Assembly (NCBI RefSeq): GCF_965363235.1
Contig: NC_134851.1
Coordinates: 23,423,847-23,487,846 of the forward strand
DNA length: 64,000 nucleotides
DNA from: Mytilus galloprovincialis
Lineage: Eukaryota; Mollusca; Bivalvia; Mytilida; Mytilidae
Direction: 5' to 3'
Part shown: piece after piece, positions 54,870-64,000 of the stretch
Position numbering within the stretch: position 1 is the first letter of the stretch
Layout of the letters: each line of letters starts with the position of its first letter
Notes under the pieces: generated by a model
What the model saw: the letters and a program-made list of their open reading frames with translations, nothing else
What the model was told of the DNA's origin: nothing
Database searches by the model: none
Position numbers and translations under genes: made by a program

Positions 54870-55545
54870 TAAAAGGTCAAATGTCTACACAACCAACTGA
54901 AAATTATAAATGTTTTTTGAATGAACCAATATGAATTTTCAGCAAAGGTCAAAATCTAGAAGATGAGGGTTATCTTTGACCTTGACTTCTTCAAATTTAA
55001 GGTCATAGGTCAGTGATCTCAATCGCAGATCCAAGGTCATTCACTTGTATGTTGGAGGAGAAAAACTGATTTCAAAAACATAAAGGGAGAAAACTCATAT
55101 AAACGGTGACCAAAACGCTTCGACTTAAATGGATTGCAGTCCCGTCAAATCGTAAACAATTAGTTGGCAAACACATCCCATCATTATTTGCTACGGTTTC
55201 TTTCCAATAACGATTATAAGCAAAATTCAAAATTAAGAATTTGACATTGACCTTTGACCTTTGACTTCAATGTCCTCTAGATGGACCAATGACATAATAT
55301 CAACAGATTTTAGGCCTCTATGACATATGATGTTTGATTTATTCCACATATCACCACGTTCAAATTTCAAAGGGAAATAACTCTCATAAAATGCAATCAG
55401 ATCACTTCGGTTACACCAAAAGCCAAAAAATTCATAAGAGTAGTCAAAAAAATTTGGTGCAAACAGTTGGTTGAAATCTGTTACGGTTTCAGAAAAATAA
55501 AGATGACAAGAAAAAAAAGGGGGACACGGCGAGATTACTTAAGAG
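54870..55545. repeat. Repeat with an internal duplication
   Basis: GGGAGAAAACTCATATAAAC with ACGGTTTCTTTCCAATAACG in the first half corresponds to GGGAAATAACTCTCATAAAA with ACGGTTTCAGAAAAATAA in the second. TTTGACCTTGAC-type phrases recur between them (54970-55270). It is a two-unit dispersed repeat of unknown class. Confidence 0.5.
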
Positions 55546-55979
55546 AACATAAGGAATAAGTGTTTTGTTACACGGGTTGAATTTGGAAAACCCCATCACT
55601 ATACGACATCAATGACCAAAAATATTTGGAAATGTTGTTAAACAAAAAAATATCTTAGATGACAGATAAAAATGTATCAGAGCAAAAGCTATATTTTCAC
55701 GAAAAATGGAAAGACTTCATATTAATACAAAAATGCACAATAATATGATGTCAATAATTTACGTTAGCAAATAGTTATGCCAATGATAAGAATGCATACT
55801 ATTTGAAATTAAAACTTAGATGATAGCCTGAACAATTTATTGTTAATAATGACGTAGAAACCATTAGTATATCACTTTGGTGGTATAGAAACATAATTGT
55901 TCTTCATAACACGCAAACTGTATTTCATCTTAAATTCAGTTAATAACATGAACATTTTACATGAATTACGCATATTAGA

Positions 55980-56180
55980 TTACCGTTAAAGGTATAATAT
56001 TTTAAGTTGTGAAAAAGAGGATGTAACGTACCGTTTAAATAACATAAAAAGGTTATTATCCGATTGAAGGTCAATGTAGAGTTTGTTCTTTGAGATTCGA
56101 TATCTCGGTTAGATGAAAGATATGGCGTTGTATGTTATTCATGTGATGATTTTTAACGACAAAAGCTCGTGCACAAATAG
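55980..56180 (+). repeat. Diverged dispersed repeat, copy at 56 kb
   Basis: Weakly related to 22015-22260 and 58480-58690 through GATGTAACGTACCG, GATTCGATATCTCGG and the following AT-rich block. Confidence 0.3.
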
Positions 56181-56397
56181 GGATTAGAATCTTGAATGTT
56201 GTAAATGAATTATACAAAAATAATCAAAGAGATGACAAAAGCAGGATCCCTAAATTAGATACAACATTATTTTATCATTTAATTTAACCACTGACGAAAT
56301 AAACGGATATGAAAGAGGTAAAATTTTAGAGGATAATTGAAGAATCTTTCTCTAAGCTCCTAATAGCTAATGAAGGTTATCAACAAGTCTTCGTTAA

Positions 56398-56649
56398 GTG
56401 AAGACGTTTAATCCGGTATCCTATGTTGAGTGGGTGTTTCAATTAATGTATAAATACAATGATAAGCATAAAAAAATACCCACTACATACTACCATATTT
56501 GCAAAAGTAAGTACACAGAGGTCATAGACCAAGCTACCACAACCTCTGAAAAAACAATTCACAGGTTTACCACGCCCTCTGCGAAAGTTAAAATGTCGTT
56601 CACATTACCCAAACAGGCAAAGACAGGTAAATTGGTTCGTAAAAAATAA
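56398..56649 (+). other. Unassigned 83-codon frame
   Basis: A short basic frame (MKTFNPVSYVEWVFQLMYK at the start, KTGKLVRKK at the end). I recognise no family. It lies next to a transposase remnant on the other strand and could be a fragment of a second element or chance. There is no splice or promoter support. Confidence 0.2.
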
Positions 56650-56879
56650 GCATTGGGTTGCGATATAGGTAAGAGACTGTAGTAATAAATATATAACATA
56701 TGTAACAAGTCATACATTCATTGTGATAATTTTGTCACGTAGAATATATATCTAACGCTATTTAGAGGCAACCATCACACTCATACATGTATGGAAATAT
56801 AACGATGTCTGTCGTCAATATGCACACAAGAAAAAAGAAACACCAGAGTATTTTGCATGATGAAAGGAAAAAAAAATCT

Positions 56880-58000
56880 CGAAACATATATATATAAACA
56901 TCGTCTGTTTCAAGTAAACACTTGGAATTCAGCCTGGAAGAAGTCGTTTTCTCCGATTTAGTTTTCTTTTTTGATAATTTACGTTTCTTATTTTCTTCCA
57001 TTTTTTCCCCTTGTATTTCATCTCTTCCTTTTTAGCATTTTCCTTTTCCTTTAGTTTGCGTTTTAATTCTCTATCAATCTTACGCTTTTCTGTCATTTTC
57101 TGTTCATCTTCTTTCTGCTGTTTTCGATTCTCTTTTATTTCGCTCCCGAAATGGCTTTTGGTAGTACAGTCTATTTTTTCCCTTTCTTTTGTTCATTTGG
57201 AGATTTGGAGTAACAAGTAGGAGTTCGAAAGATGATGAAGTGCTTTTTTCGCGCGAATTTTTAATTGTGTCTTTGTGTGGTGTTAAATTGACATTGCATG
57301 GATTAACTTGTATGATGGTTTCTTGATAAAGTCAAGGAGCCTGATCATGCAATTCTTCCACTAATGTATGTGATGTTTCACATAGACAGATGTCACAAAT
57401 TTCGGATCGCACTAAAGCAATCAATTTTGCTGCCTCATCAGCCTTCTGTACGGGTTCTGGATTTAGAATGTAGGTCCCAGAACTATTGGTAATTGGATGA
57501 CTATCAACCTTGGCATCTTTACAATTCACATCGTCGTCTTTACCGAGATTATTGTCTGATTTTGCCCTTGCAAACACTGACGATTACTGGAATTTAGATT
57601 GATATACACTTTTAACTGAAAACGGATCAAGCCCCGCAGGACGGAAATAATTAATTGCTACATCATCTGTTGTTGCATTCGACAATTCCGACTTAAATAG
57701 AGAAGCAAATGTACCTTTTGTGACACATTCACCAGAACTTTTAAACTGATAATCTCTAACTGAATCTCCCCAGTGCTTCTTCAAAGGCCCAAATAGAGTA
57801 ACATTAAACGGTTGAATATATGACTTACATGTTCGGGCAAACAGTACACTATAACATTCTCAGACGTACAAAGGTTAACATGCTGAACTGTTTACAGACT
57901 TATATGGCTCATATGTCCATCTACCAAAAAAATAACGAGTCGCTTGACCTTTCGGCCCTCAATTATTCGAAACACTAAGGTTTATACTCCAAGCAACAGT
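56880..58000 (-). pseudogene. pogo/Tigger-like DDE transposase remnant
   Basis: Reading the - strand, pieces of the DDE domain appear in order in different frames: VILLVDGHMSHI (a catalytic-Asp block, about 57930-57965), CLPEHVSHIFNRL and FGPLKKHW (about 57770-57850), then GDSVRDYQFKSSGECVTKGT and FRPAGLDPFSVKSVYQ (57584-57784), the family's usual C-terminal end of the catalytic core. Downstream come a region with ICDICLCETSHTLVEEL and a Lys/Glu/Arg-rich tail (to about 56880). Several frame changes and stops make it dead. Plain DNA transposon, Tc1/mariner-pogo superfamily (CENP-B/jerky-like). Confidence 0.75.
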
Positions 58001-58479
58001 TGCGTGAAGTTTAAATTTGAGTGCCACTGATGAGTTGAACACAGTGTATGTTCATGATGTTCACGAAATTCTTGTCTGAGGAACCTTTGATGAGTTTTTA
58101 TTCCTTTGACAATCATCAAGCGTCTTATTGATCGTCATTGTGCAGGATAAACTAGAAATTACGTTTTGAAAATATATGGAAAGTCAAATTATTATTTTAT
58201 CGTCTATGATGGATACCAGCTCGATGAATTGGTTCATAATGACCCCATTATATGATTGTAATAAAATATTGACAAAAAATGATTTTATTACAAAAACAAA
58301 AATAGAATGTGCACTTCATAGTTACCTTGTGAAACTCCGTCGTAGAGTACTATTACTGCTGCTCAACTACTACTTCTATTTTATCATTGTATGAATCGCA
58401 TGCTTAACCTAAATTTTTTTTTATTATAAAAACGATGTCTTATATAATGTTACATTTGTATCGTTAAATCCTTTTATCT

Positions 58480-58690
58480 GTTACCAGTAAACGGAAGGCG
58501 TAACGTACATTCTAAAAAAACCATTAAAGGGTCATAATCTGACGAAAGATCAATGTATTCTAGTTATGTGATACAACGGTATGATTGATACAAATAGTGT
58601 TGTCTGTAATCTTATTATTTCGCGTCTGTCAATCATTAGGCGCAGACAATGACAACTCTGTCAATTATGAGGGTATGGATACAGGGGATC
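58480..58690 (+). repeat. Diverged dispersed repeat, copy at 58.5 kb
   Basis: GTTACCAGTAAACGG, AAAGGGTCATAATCTGACG, GGTATGATTGATACAAATAG and CTGTCAATCATTAGGCG match the order at 22015-22260. Confidence 0.4.
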
Positions 58691-59590
58691 TTTATTTCTG
58701 TACTTTAAACTACCATAACTTTATTTATATACCCATAATGCTGAAATTATCAAAATCAGTTCAATATTTTATTTACGTTTAACCTTTAGTATAAAATTAC
58801 ACAACACATTTATAAAAGATAAAGATTATCGCATGATAATTTTGTTAAGATCTAAGTATATATTATTACCTATAAAATTTTTATTTTTTATTTTTCTGTA
58901 TTACCTGTTTTTCTAATGTTCATTCTTTAAACTAAAACAACAACGCGAATATTACAAGTGTATATTTTAATCACTAGTTATTAAGACAGTCACCTCCTGT
59001 GTAATCTGTCCAAAATGCATATCTAAATCAAAACGAGATACATGTCTATAAACGGTCATGAACATTGTAGATGATTTCAATAGAGACTTAGTATCAATTT
59101 CAAGATTTGACAATTGTTTTCCCCTTTATAAACGTAGGTAAACGTGACGTCATACAAATGAAAACTTACAAACTGGAGGTTATTACGTTACCTGTACGCT
59201 TCAAATTCGGATAAATGTACATAAAAACGGCGAAATCGAGATAGGTGTTGTTTTATTTTCGATTATGTAGTAGTAATCGAACATTTGTTGATTTAATCAT
59301 TACAAAAGGGTTGTCCTCCTTAGTTACGTCTGGACAACTGTGGATTTGACGGCAACTTTTAGCCAATGAAAACAATTGTTACATACAAATTGCATTATAA
59401 TTATGGTTTCTTAATTTCTTGAAATACTTTTATTTCTTTAAAGTTTATTTATTTCTAGGCTTAATAGTTCGCGATGACAACGATAAATATTTAACTGACT
59501 GTTGGCAAAATTTAGTTTAAAGCAATGATTATATAGCTTATCTTATTTGTCCTCCTATCTTATGTTTAAATTGCTAGTTGTTGAGCATTT
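58690..59590. other. AT-rich intergenic sequence, nothing recognised
   Basis: No open frame, RNA gene or known repeat was seen here. Confidence 0.5.
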
Positions 59591-59595
59591 ATCAT

Positions 59596-60222
59596 AAAAG
59601 AGGGACGAAAGATCATACCAAAGTAACAGTCAAACGCATAAATTGAAAATAAACTGACAATGCCATGGCTAAAAATGAAAAAAAAACAAAAAAAAACAAA
59701 CAGACAAACAACAGTAATATGACACAACATATAAAATTAAAGAATAAACAACACAAACCCCACCAAAACTAGCGGTGATCTCAGGTGCTCCAGAAGGGTA
59801 AGCAGATCCTGCTCCACATGTGGCACCCGTCGTGTTGCTTATGTGATAACAAATCCGGTAAATAGTCTAATTCGGTAGGTCAAGTCCATGAAAGGGGAGG
59901 GAATTGTAGCTACGACGTAAGGAACATATCCAATATCATTTGTGAAACGGTTATTTCATAACGGTCAACCAACTCCTGATGGCGTCCGTAAAATTTACGA
60001 AGGGATGAGTTCAACTTCACCGTTAGGAACTCTCGGTTTAATAGGGTCCTTGTGAGCGGCAACCCTCTATCAACAAAATCATGATAGGAAATGCAAGCAC
60101 GGGAATATTGTATTAATTGGGAGATGTATACCCCGTATGCAGGTGCTGCAGGAATGTTGCTACTTAGAAAAGGTACACAATTGGTAAGCTTTAACAATTG
60201 GAAAGCATAAACGTCCAAAAGC
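59596..60222 (-). mobile_element. Naiad-like Penelope element, 3' part with RT C-terminus
   Basis: On the + strand it opens TAAAAGAGGGACGAAAGATC. The - strand frame 60224-59910 reads APAYGVYISQLIQYSRA, YHDFVDRGLPLTRTLLN and SSLRKFYGRHQELVDRY, the C-terminal block of the element's reverse transcriptase region. The rest is the shared 3' untranslated part. It is a truncated copy with no catalytic motifs. Confidence 0.75.
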
Positions 60223-60574
60223 AATTATGTAAAAAAAAATATGCTTAGGAACAAAACAGTTGAACACCTTCATTCAGAATAAACCAAGCAAATTAGACTT
60301 ACGTAATACTTCGGCAAAAGAGGGACGACAGCTACCAAAGGAACAGTCAAACTCATAAATCGAAGATAAACTAACAACGCCATGGCTCAAAATGAATAAA
60401 AGACAAAAGGACAAACAATAGTACACATGACACAATATAAAAAACTAAAGAATAAATAACATGAACCCCACTAAAACTAGCGGTGATCTCCGAAAGGGTA
60501 AGCAGATCCTGCTCCACATGTGGCACCCGTCGTGTTGCTTATGTTATAAAATATCCGGTAAATAGTCTAAAAAT

Positions 60575-61157
60575 GTGTACGAATTGATAGTTTAGTCTAA
60601 GTTGCATGATTTTTTTCATGAGTTGTAAGTGGCTTTGAACTAGCTGTCAAATAACTGCGAGTACTCTCAGATCTATTCATTGTGTTTTTTTGTGTCGGGA
60701 TGTATAAGTACCGGGCCACGTCCACTTGTATTTTTGTCCTTCTGATGAGTTCAGCCTTTTTCAACTGATTTTTTGTATTTCGTTCTTATGTTGTACTGTT
60801 ATACCACTGTCCCAGGTTAGGGGGAGGGTTGGGATCCCGCTAACATGTTTAACCCCGCCACACTATTTATGTATTTGCCTGTTCCAAGTCAGGAGCCTGT
60901 AATTCAGTGGTTGTCGTTTGTTTATGTGTTACATATTTGTTTTTGTTCATTTTTTGTACATAAATAAGGCCGTTAGTTTTCTCGATTGAATTGTTTTACA
61001 TTGTCTTATCGGGCCTTTTATAGCTGACTATGCTGTATGGGCTTTGCTCATTGTTGAAGGCTGTGCGATGACCTACAGTTGTTAATTTCTGTGTGATTTT
61101 GGTCTTTTGTGGATAGTTGTCTCATTGACAATCATACCACATCTTCTTTTTTTATAA
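60575..61157 (-). repeat. Mussel GATGTGGTATGATTGCC repeat, long reverse copy
   Basis: On the + strand: GCCACGTCCACTTGTATTTT, CCAGGTTAGGGGGAGGGTTG, AACCCCGCCACACTATTTAT and GTTGTCTCATTGACAATC. It is inserted in the Naiad-like copy. The junction suggests a TA target, as used by Tc1/mariner-type MITEs, but the ends are not clearly inverted. Confidence 0.7.
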
Positions 61158-61180
61158 TTCGGTAGGTCACATTCATAAAA

Positions 61181-61333
61181 TTGAGAATGGAAAAGGGGAA
61201 TGTGTCAAAGAGACAACAACCCGACCATAGACCAGACAACAGCAGAAGGTCACAAACAGGTCTTCAATGCAGCGAGAAATTCCCGCACCTGGAGGTGTCC
61301 TTCAGCTGGCCCCTGAACAAATTTATATACATG
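61181..61333 (+). repeat. Mussel repeat, TGTCAAAGAGACAACAACCC family
   Basis: GGGGAATGTGTCAAAGAGAC, GACCAGACAACAGCAGAAGG, GCGAGAAATTCCCGCACCTG and GTCCTTCAGCTGGCCCCTG. I recognise it as frequent in mussel sequence. The open frame at 61181-61504 only reads through it. Confidence 0.65.
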
Positions 61334-61579
61334 CATGAAAGGGAAGGGGATTGTAGTTACGACATAAGGAACATATCCGATATTATTTGTGAAACAGTTA
61401 TATTCGATAACGGTCAACCAACTTGTGATGGCGTCCGTAAAATTTACGAAGTGATTATTTGTCACGAGGCTATTAGATATTACACAACAAATGTACGCAG
61501 TTGATATTTTATACTTCCCCATTTAACTCATTTCCTTATAATCAATAATTGAAATTCGTTGAAGCATTAGTATTTAAAA

Positions 61580-61985
61580 AGAATATCATTAGTATCAAAT
61601 AATGAATGATGATATCAATTAAGTATATATTCCCCTTTTTGTTTTTAAATGTGACCTTTCACCTTTTCATACATGTCATAGGACTAAAGATGAGTTGACA
61701 AAATTAAAGTATATAGATGTTTAACGTAAAACTTATATAACATAGTTGGTATTTTTAAAGCATTGTGTTATTTGATTTTACCATGTGGTTATGGACTTTC
61801 CGAATAGATTTTCCTCTAAGTTCAGTATTTTTGTGATCTTACTTTTTAAGGGTATAGATGTTTTTTGGGAATACTAAACATTAGTATCTCAACAGAATAT
61901 CAATGGTATCATATAATGAATGATTATATCAACTAATTATATATTCCCCTTTTTGTTTTTAAATCTGACCTTTCATACTAGTAAC
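61580..61985 (+). repeat. Direct duplication flanking a reverse repeat copy
   Basis: AGAATATCATTAGTATC to GTGACCTTTCACC (about 61580-61675) recurs as AGAATATCAATGGTATC to CTGACCTTTCATAC (about 61897-61980). Between them, at 61745-61857, is a reverse copy of the GAACTCGGAGGAAAATTC repeat. Confidence 0.6.
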
Positions 61986-62156
61986 AAGAGGTTATCAATT
62001 GCAGATTCATATTTCATATTCTGTATGCAATTTGATTTGCCAAACAAATATATATAGCTGTATTAATAGCATATTTCTAGGAATCTTATTATTAGTCAAT
62101 GTTCTTTTAGCAAAAACAATTAAAACAGTCTAAAATACTGAACAGTTCTTTAAATA

Positions 62157-62212
62157 ATCAGAAAGCGCGGATCGACCGAAGATTTAACATCACAGAACAC
62201 ATCAAAATAAAG
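62157..62212 (+). other. Candidate first exon of a third paralog
   Basis: ATCAGAAAGCGCGGATCGAC and the next 25 nt resemble the candidate gene A exon at 1549-1594 and are followed by a donor (AAAG|GTAAAT). If real, its coding exons lie beyond the window. No promoter evidence is seen. Confidence 0.25.
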
Positions 62213-62219
62213 GTAAATA

Positions 62220-63185
62220 AACTGTATGTATATTTGTAAGAAAAAAAAAATCTATTACTAAAACATTTTTTCAAAGATTGCAATATATACATATGTTAAA
62301 TATAAAGTTTATTTGACAAAACATGAACACTTTTCAATATGATTTTAAAAAGAAGATAAATAAGTGTGCTAACTAAGATGAAATTATAAATAAGAACTAT
62401 AAGTTTACGTCTATATAACTTTTAAGATTTGAGATTTCGGAAAGTATCTCTGTTAATTGACCGTAACCCGATAAAAGATATCCGCGACTTTTTTCAATGA
62501 TAATACGAAATATGTTGATCTCATAATATTATCGTCTTGTGAACTTGTAAGTCATTTTAGGAATTGTCAGTTGGCATTTTAGCCAAATCTTCTAATTGTT
62601 ATATCCATTATTGAGTTGCTGATGTGTTGACGAAATTTCATTAAATCGTATAAATCTCACGTGATCGGTAGAGTCTGCAGTTATTCAAGGTTTGTTTTAC
62701 CAGGGGACGCTTTCCGTGACACGTTAAAGTATATATCATATAATTTATCATAACTGACATTGCAAGGACTGTCAAAGACTGTCAAAGTTGTCAATGCAAT
62801 ATTCGTTTTGCTGTGACCGTCAACCACAAAATGTTTAAAATCCTATAATATTTAATTAAATATTGGTTCTTTTAAGCTCTTTTTCAACCCAAAAGAACTT
62901 CTATTTCACCAGAACTTTTCTATCAATTCCAAGAATTACCTAATATGTAAGGTAGACATCCTCAAAGCGGTAACAATTGAGGTTAAGAGGTCAGGTATGC
63001 TCGCAGGTGATAGAATAGAAGGAAAGGACAAATGACTTGAAGGACCCCTTATCATGCTTTTTTCAAGAGGGAAAAAAAGCTAATGATAACTGAGGTGAAA
63101 TTTATAATTTTTACTCATTATCAATTGTGATGGGAAAAAGATTAAATATCTAACTTTTAATTTTGAAAACTGAATTTAAAGCAAT
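62220..63185. other. AT-rich sequence, nothing recognised
   Basis: If 62157-62212 is a real exon, this would be the start of its intron. No repeat or gene was recognised. Confidence 0.4.
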
Positions 63186-63189
63186 ACAT

Positions 63190-63455
63190 ATATTTGCACC
63201 TGTCCTAAGTCAGGAATCGGAGGAACAGTAGTTGTCGTTTGTTTATGTAATTTATACGTGTTTCTCGTTTCTTGTTTTTTATATAGATAATACCGTTGGT
63301 GTTCCCGTTTGAATGGTTTTACACGTCTTTATAGCTTGTTTTTCAGTGTGAGGCTCCGTGTTGAAGACCGCACATTGACCTATAATGTTTTACTTTTATA
63401 AATTGTTATATGGATGGAGAGTTGTTTCATTAGCACTAATACCACATCTTCCTAT
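63190..63455 (-). repeat. Mussel GAGTGTTAATGAGACAACTC repeat, reverse
   Basis: On the + strand: TTTGCACCTGTCCTAAGTCA, ATACGTGTTTCTCGTTTCTT, TTCCCGTTTGAATGGTTTTA and CACTAATACCACATCTTCCT. The open frame at 63385-63765 starts within it. Confidence 0.7.
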
Positions 63456-64000
63456 ATCCATAGCTAATCCAATAAATAATTTTGTATATGATTTTGCTGA
63501 CAGTAACATCAAACCGACTCTTTTTCTATTGTATGCATCCGATTTGAATTTGTACCTATGCAAGCCAATGATGTATAATAATCAAAACAGTTATACACAG
63601 CTATTTAGAATAAACTCAGATATAGATATTTTTTGTAAGTGTTATGAGCAGACCTTAATATATTGTATGCTTATTTACATACTTTCAACTCTTCCTTTTA
63701 AGCATCTTTTAATATATTTATATATACAACACACTTTATATTCTGTATATAAAACTGTCATATAACTTGAATTAATTCCAATTATTGCATAAATGATCAG
63801 TCATTAAAGTACTTCATACAACGGATTATTATATGTTCGTTATCTTTAATATCAATCATACAATTATTAAATAAGAAAGATTATATGACTTGAAATTGAA
63901 GATGCATCCCTTACAAAGATTCATATCATAAATCAGAAGGGTACGACTTTTAACACAAGACATTTGACCAGGTAGTTAATCGTAATTTAATGACATAGTT
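63456..64000. other. Window end, nothing recognised
   Basis: AT-rich sequence with a spurious 126-codon frame. No gene can be supported. Confidence 0.4.

Larger units (their letters stand above)
60315..61480 (-). mobile_element. Naiad-like 3' copy split by two nested repeats
   Basis: The shared 3' block starts at about 60315 (AAAGAGGGACGACAGCTACC) and stops at about 60571 (GGTAAATAGTCTA). It resumes at about 61158 (ATTCGGTAGGTCACATTCA), is cut again from about 61181 to 61333, and resumes with GCATGAAAGGGAAGGGGATT to about 61470. The order matches the uninterrupted copy at 59.6 kb. Confidence 0.75.

Noticed and set aside
61181-61504. 107-codon frame
   Set aside because: It reads through a mussel repeat and a Naiad-like fragment, both non-coding in other copies.
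63385-63765. 126-codon frame near the window end
   Set aside because: It starts inside a reverse mussel repeat and continues in AT-rich sequence with no domain-like pattern.

Overview
This is nuclear DNA of a bivalve mollusc, most likely a mussel (Mytilus-type). It is AT-rich and intron-rich. It is crowded with short repeats that I recognise from mussel sequence, such as the family carrying GACGAAACGCGCGTCTGGCG and the family carrying GGTATGATTGCCAATGAGAC. No database search was possible, so the genus is an inference.

Two host genes occupy the middle of the window, both on the + strand and arranged in tandem. Gene A (coding 7223-19819, 12 coding exons, 742 aa) and gene B (28452-52990, 19 coding exons, 863 aa) are paralogs. 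Homologous domain exons have matching phases and mostly identical lengths (77, 81, 96, 322, 180, 293 and 296 nt in both). Each protein has a helical N-terminal block, a low-complexity linker, a beta-rich region, a ZU5 domain, a UPA-like domain and a C-terminal death-fold-like domain. I see no signal peptide or membrane segment. The layout resembles the intracellular ZU5-UPA-death module of UNC5, PIDD and ankyrins, so a cytoplasmic signalling or scaffold role is likely but unproven.

The main difference between the paralogs is the linker. Gene A has three small linker exons and gene B has ten. Most of those in gene B are exactly 54 nt (18 codons), all are phase 2-2, and most start with Ser-Thr. 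Two of them (37569-37622 and 38366-38419) come from a recent tandem duplication of exon plus flanking intron. Two others (41452-41505 and 42043-42096) lie between inverted copies of a 1.3-1.45 kb repeat. Any subset could be skipped without changing frame, so the linker looks like an expanding cassette array.

The rest is mobile DNA and unassigned sequence. A Penelope-like retroelement of the permuted type (N-terminal GIY-YIG, CxC motif, then reverse transcriptase; Naiad-like) fills 44219-47060 on the - strand inside a gene B intron. Fragments of its 3' part lie at 11.5, 34.4, 42.5, 59.6 and 60.3 kb. There are two LINE fragments (2.9 and 5.4 kb), a pogo-like transposase remnant (56.9-58.0 kb, - strand), tRNA-derived SINEs, TTAA-flanked MITEs and several palindromic foldback elements.

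Region by region: 1-7222 is repeats, LINE fragments and a possible 5' non-coding exon. 7223-19819 is gene A. 19820-28451 is intergenic repeats and foldbacks. 28452-52990 is gene B. 52991-64000 is repeats and transposon remnants, with a possible first exon of a further paralog near 62.2 kb.
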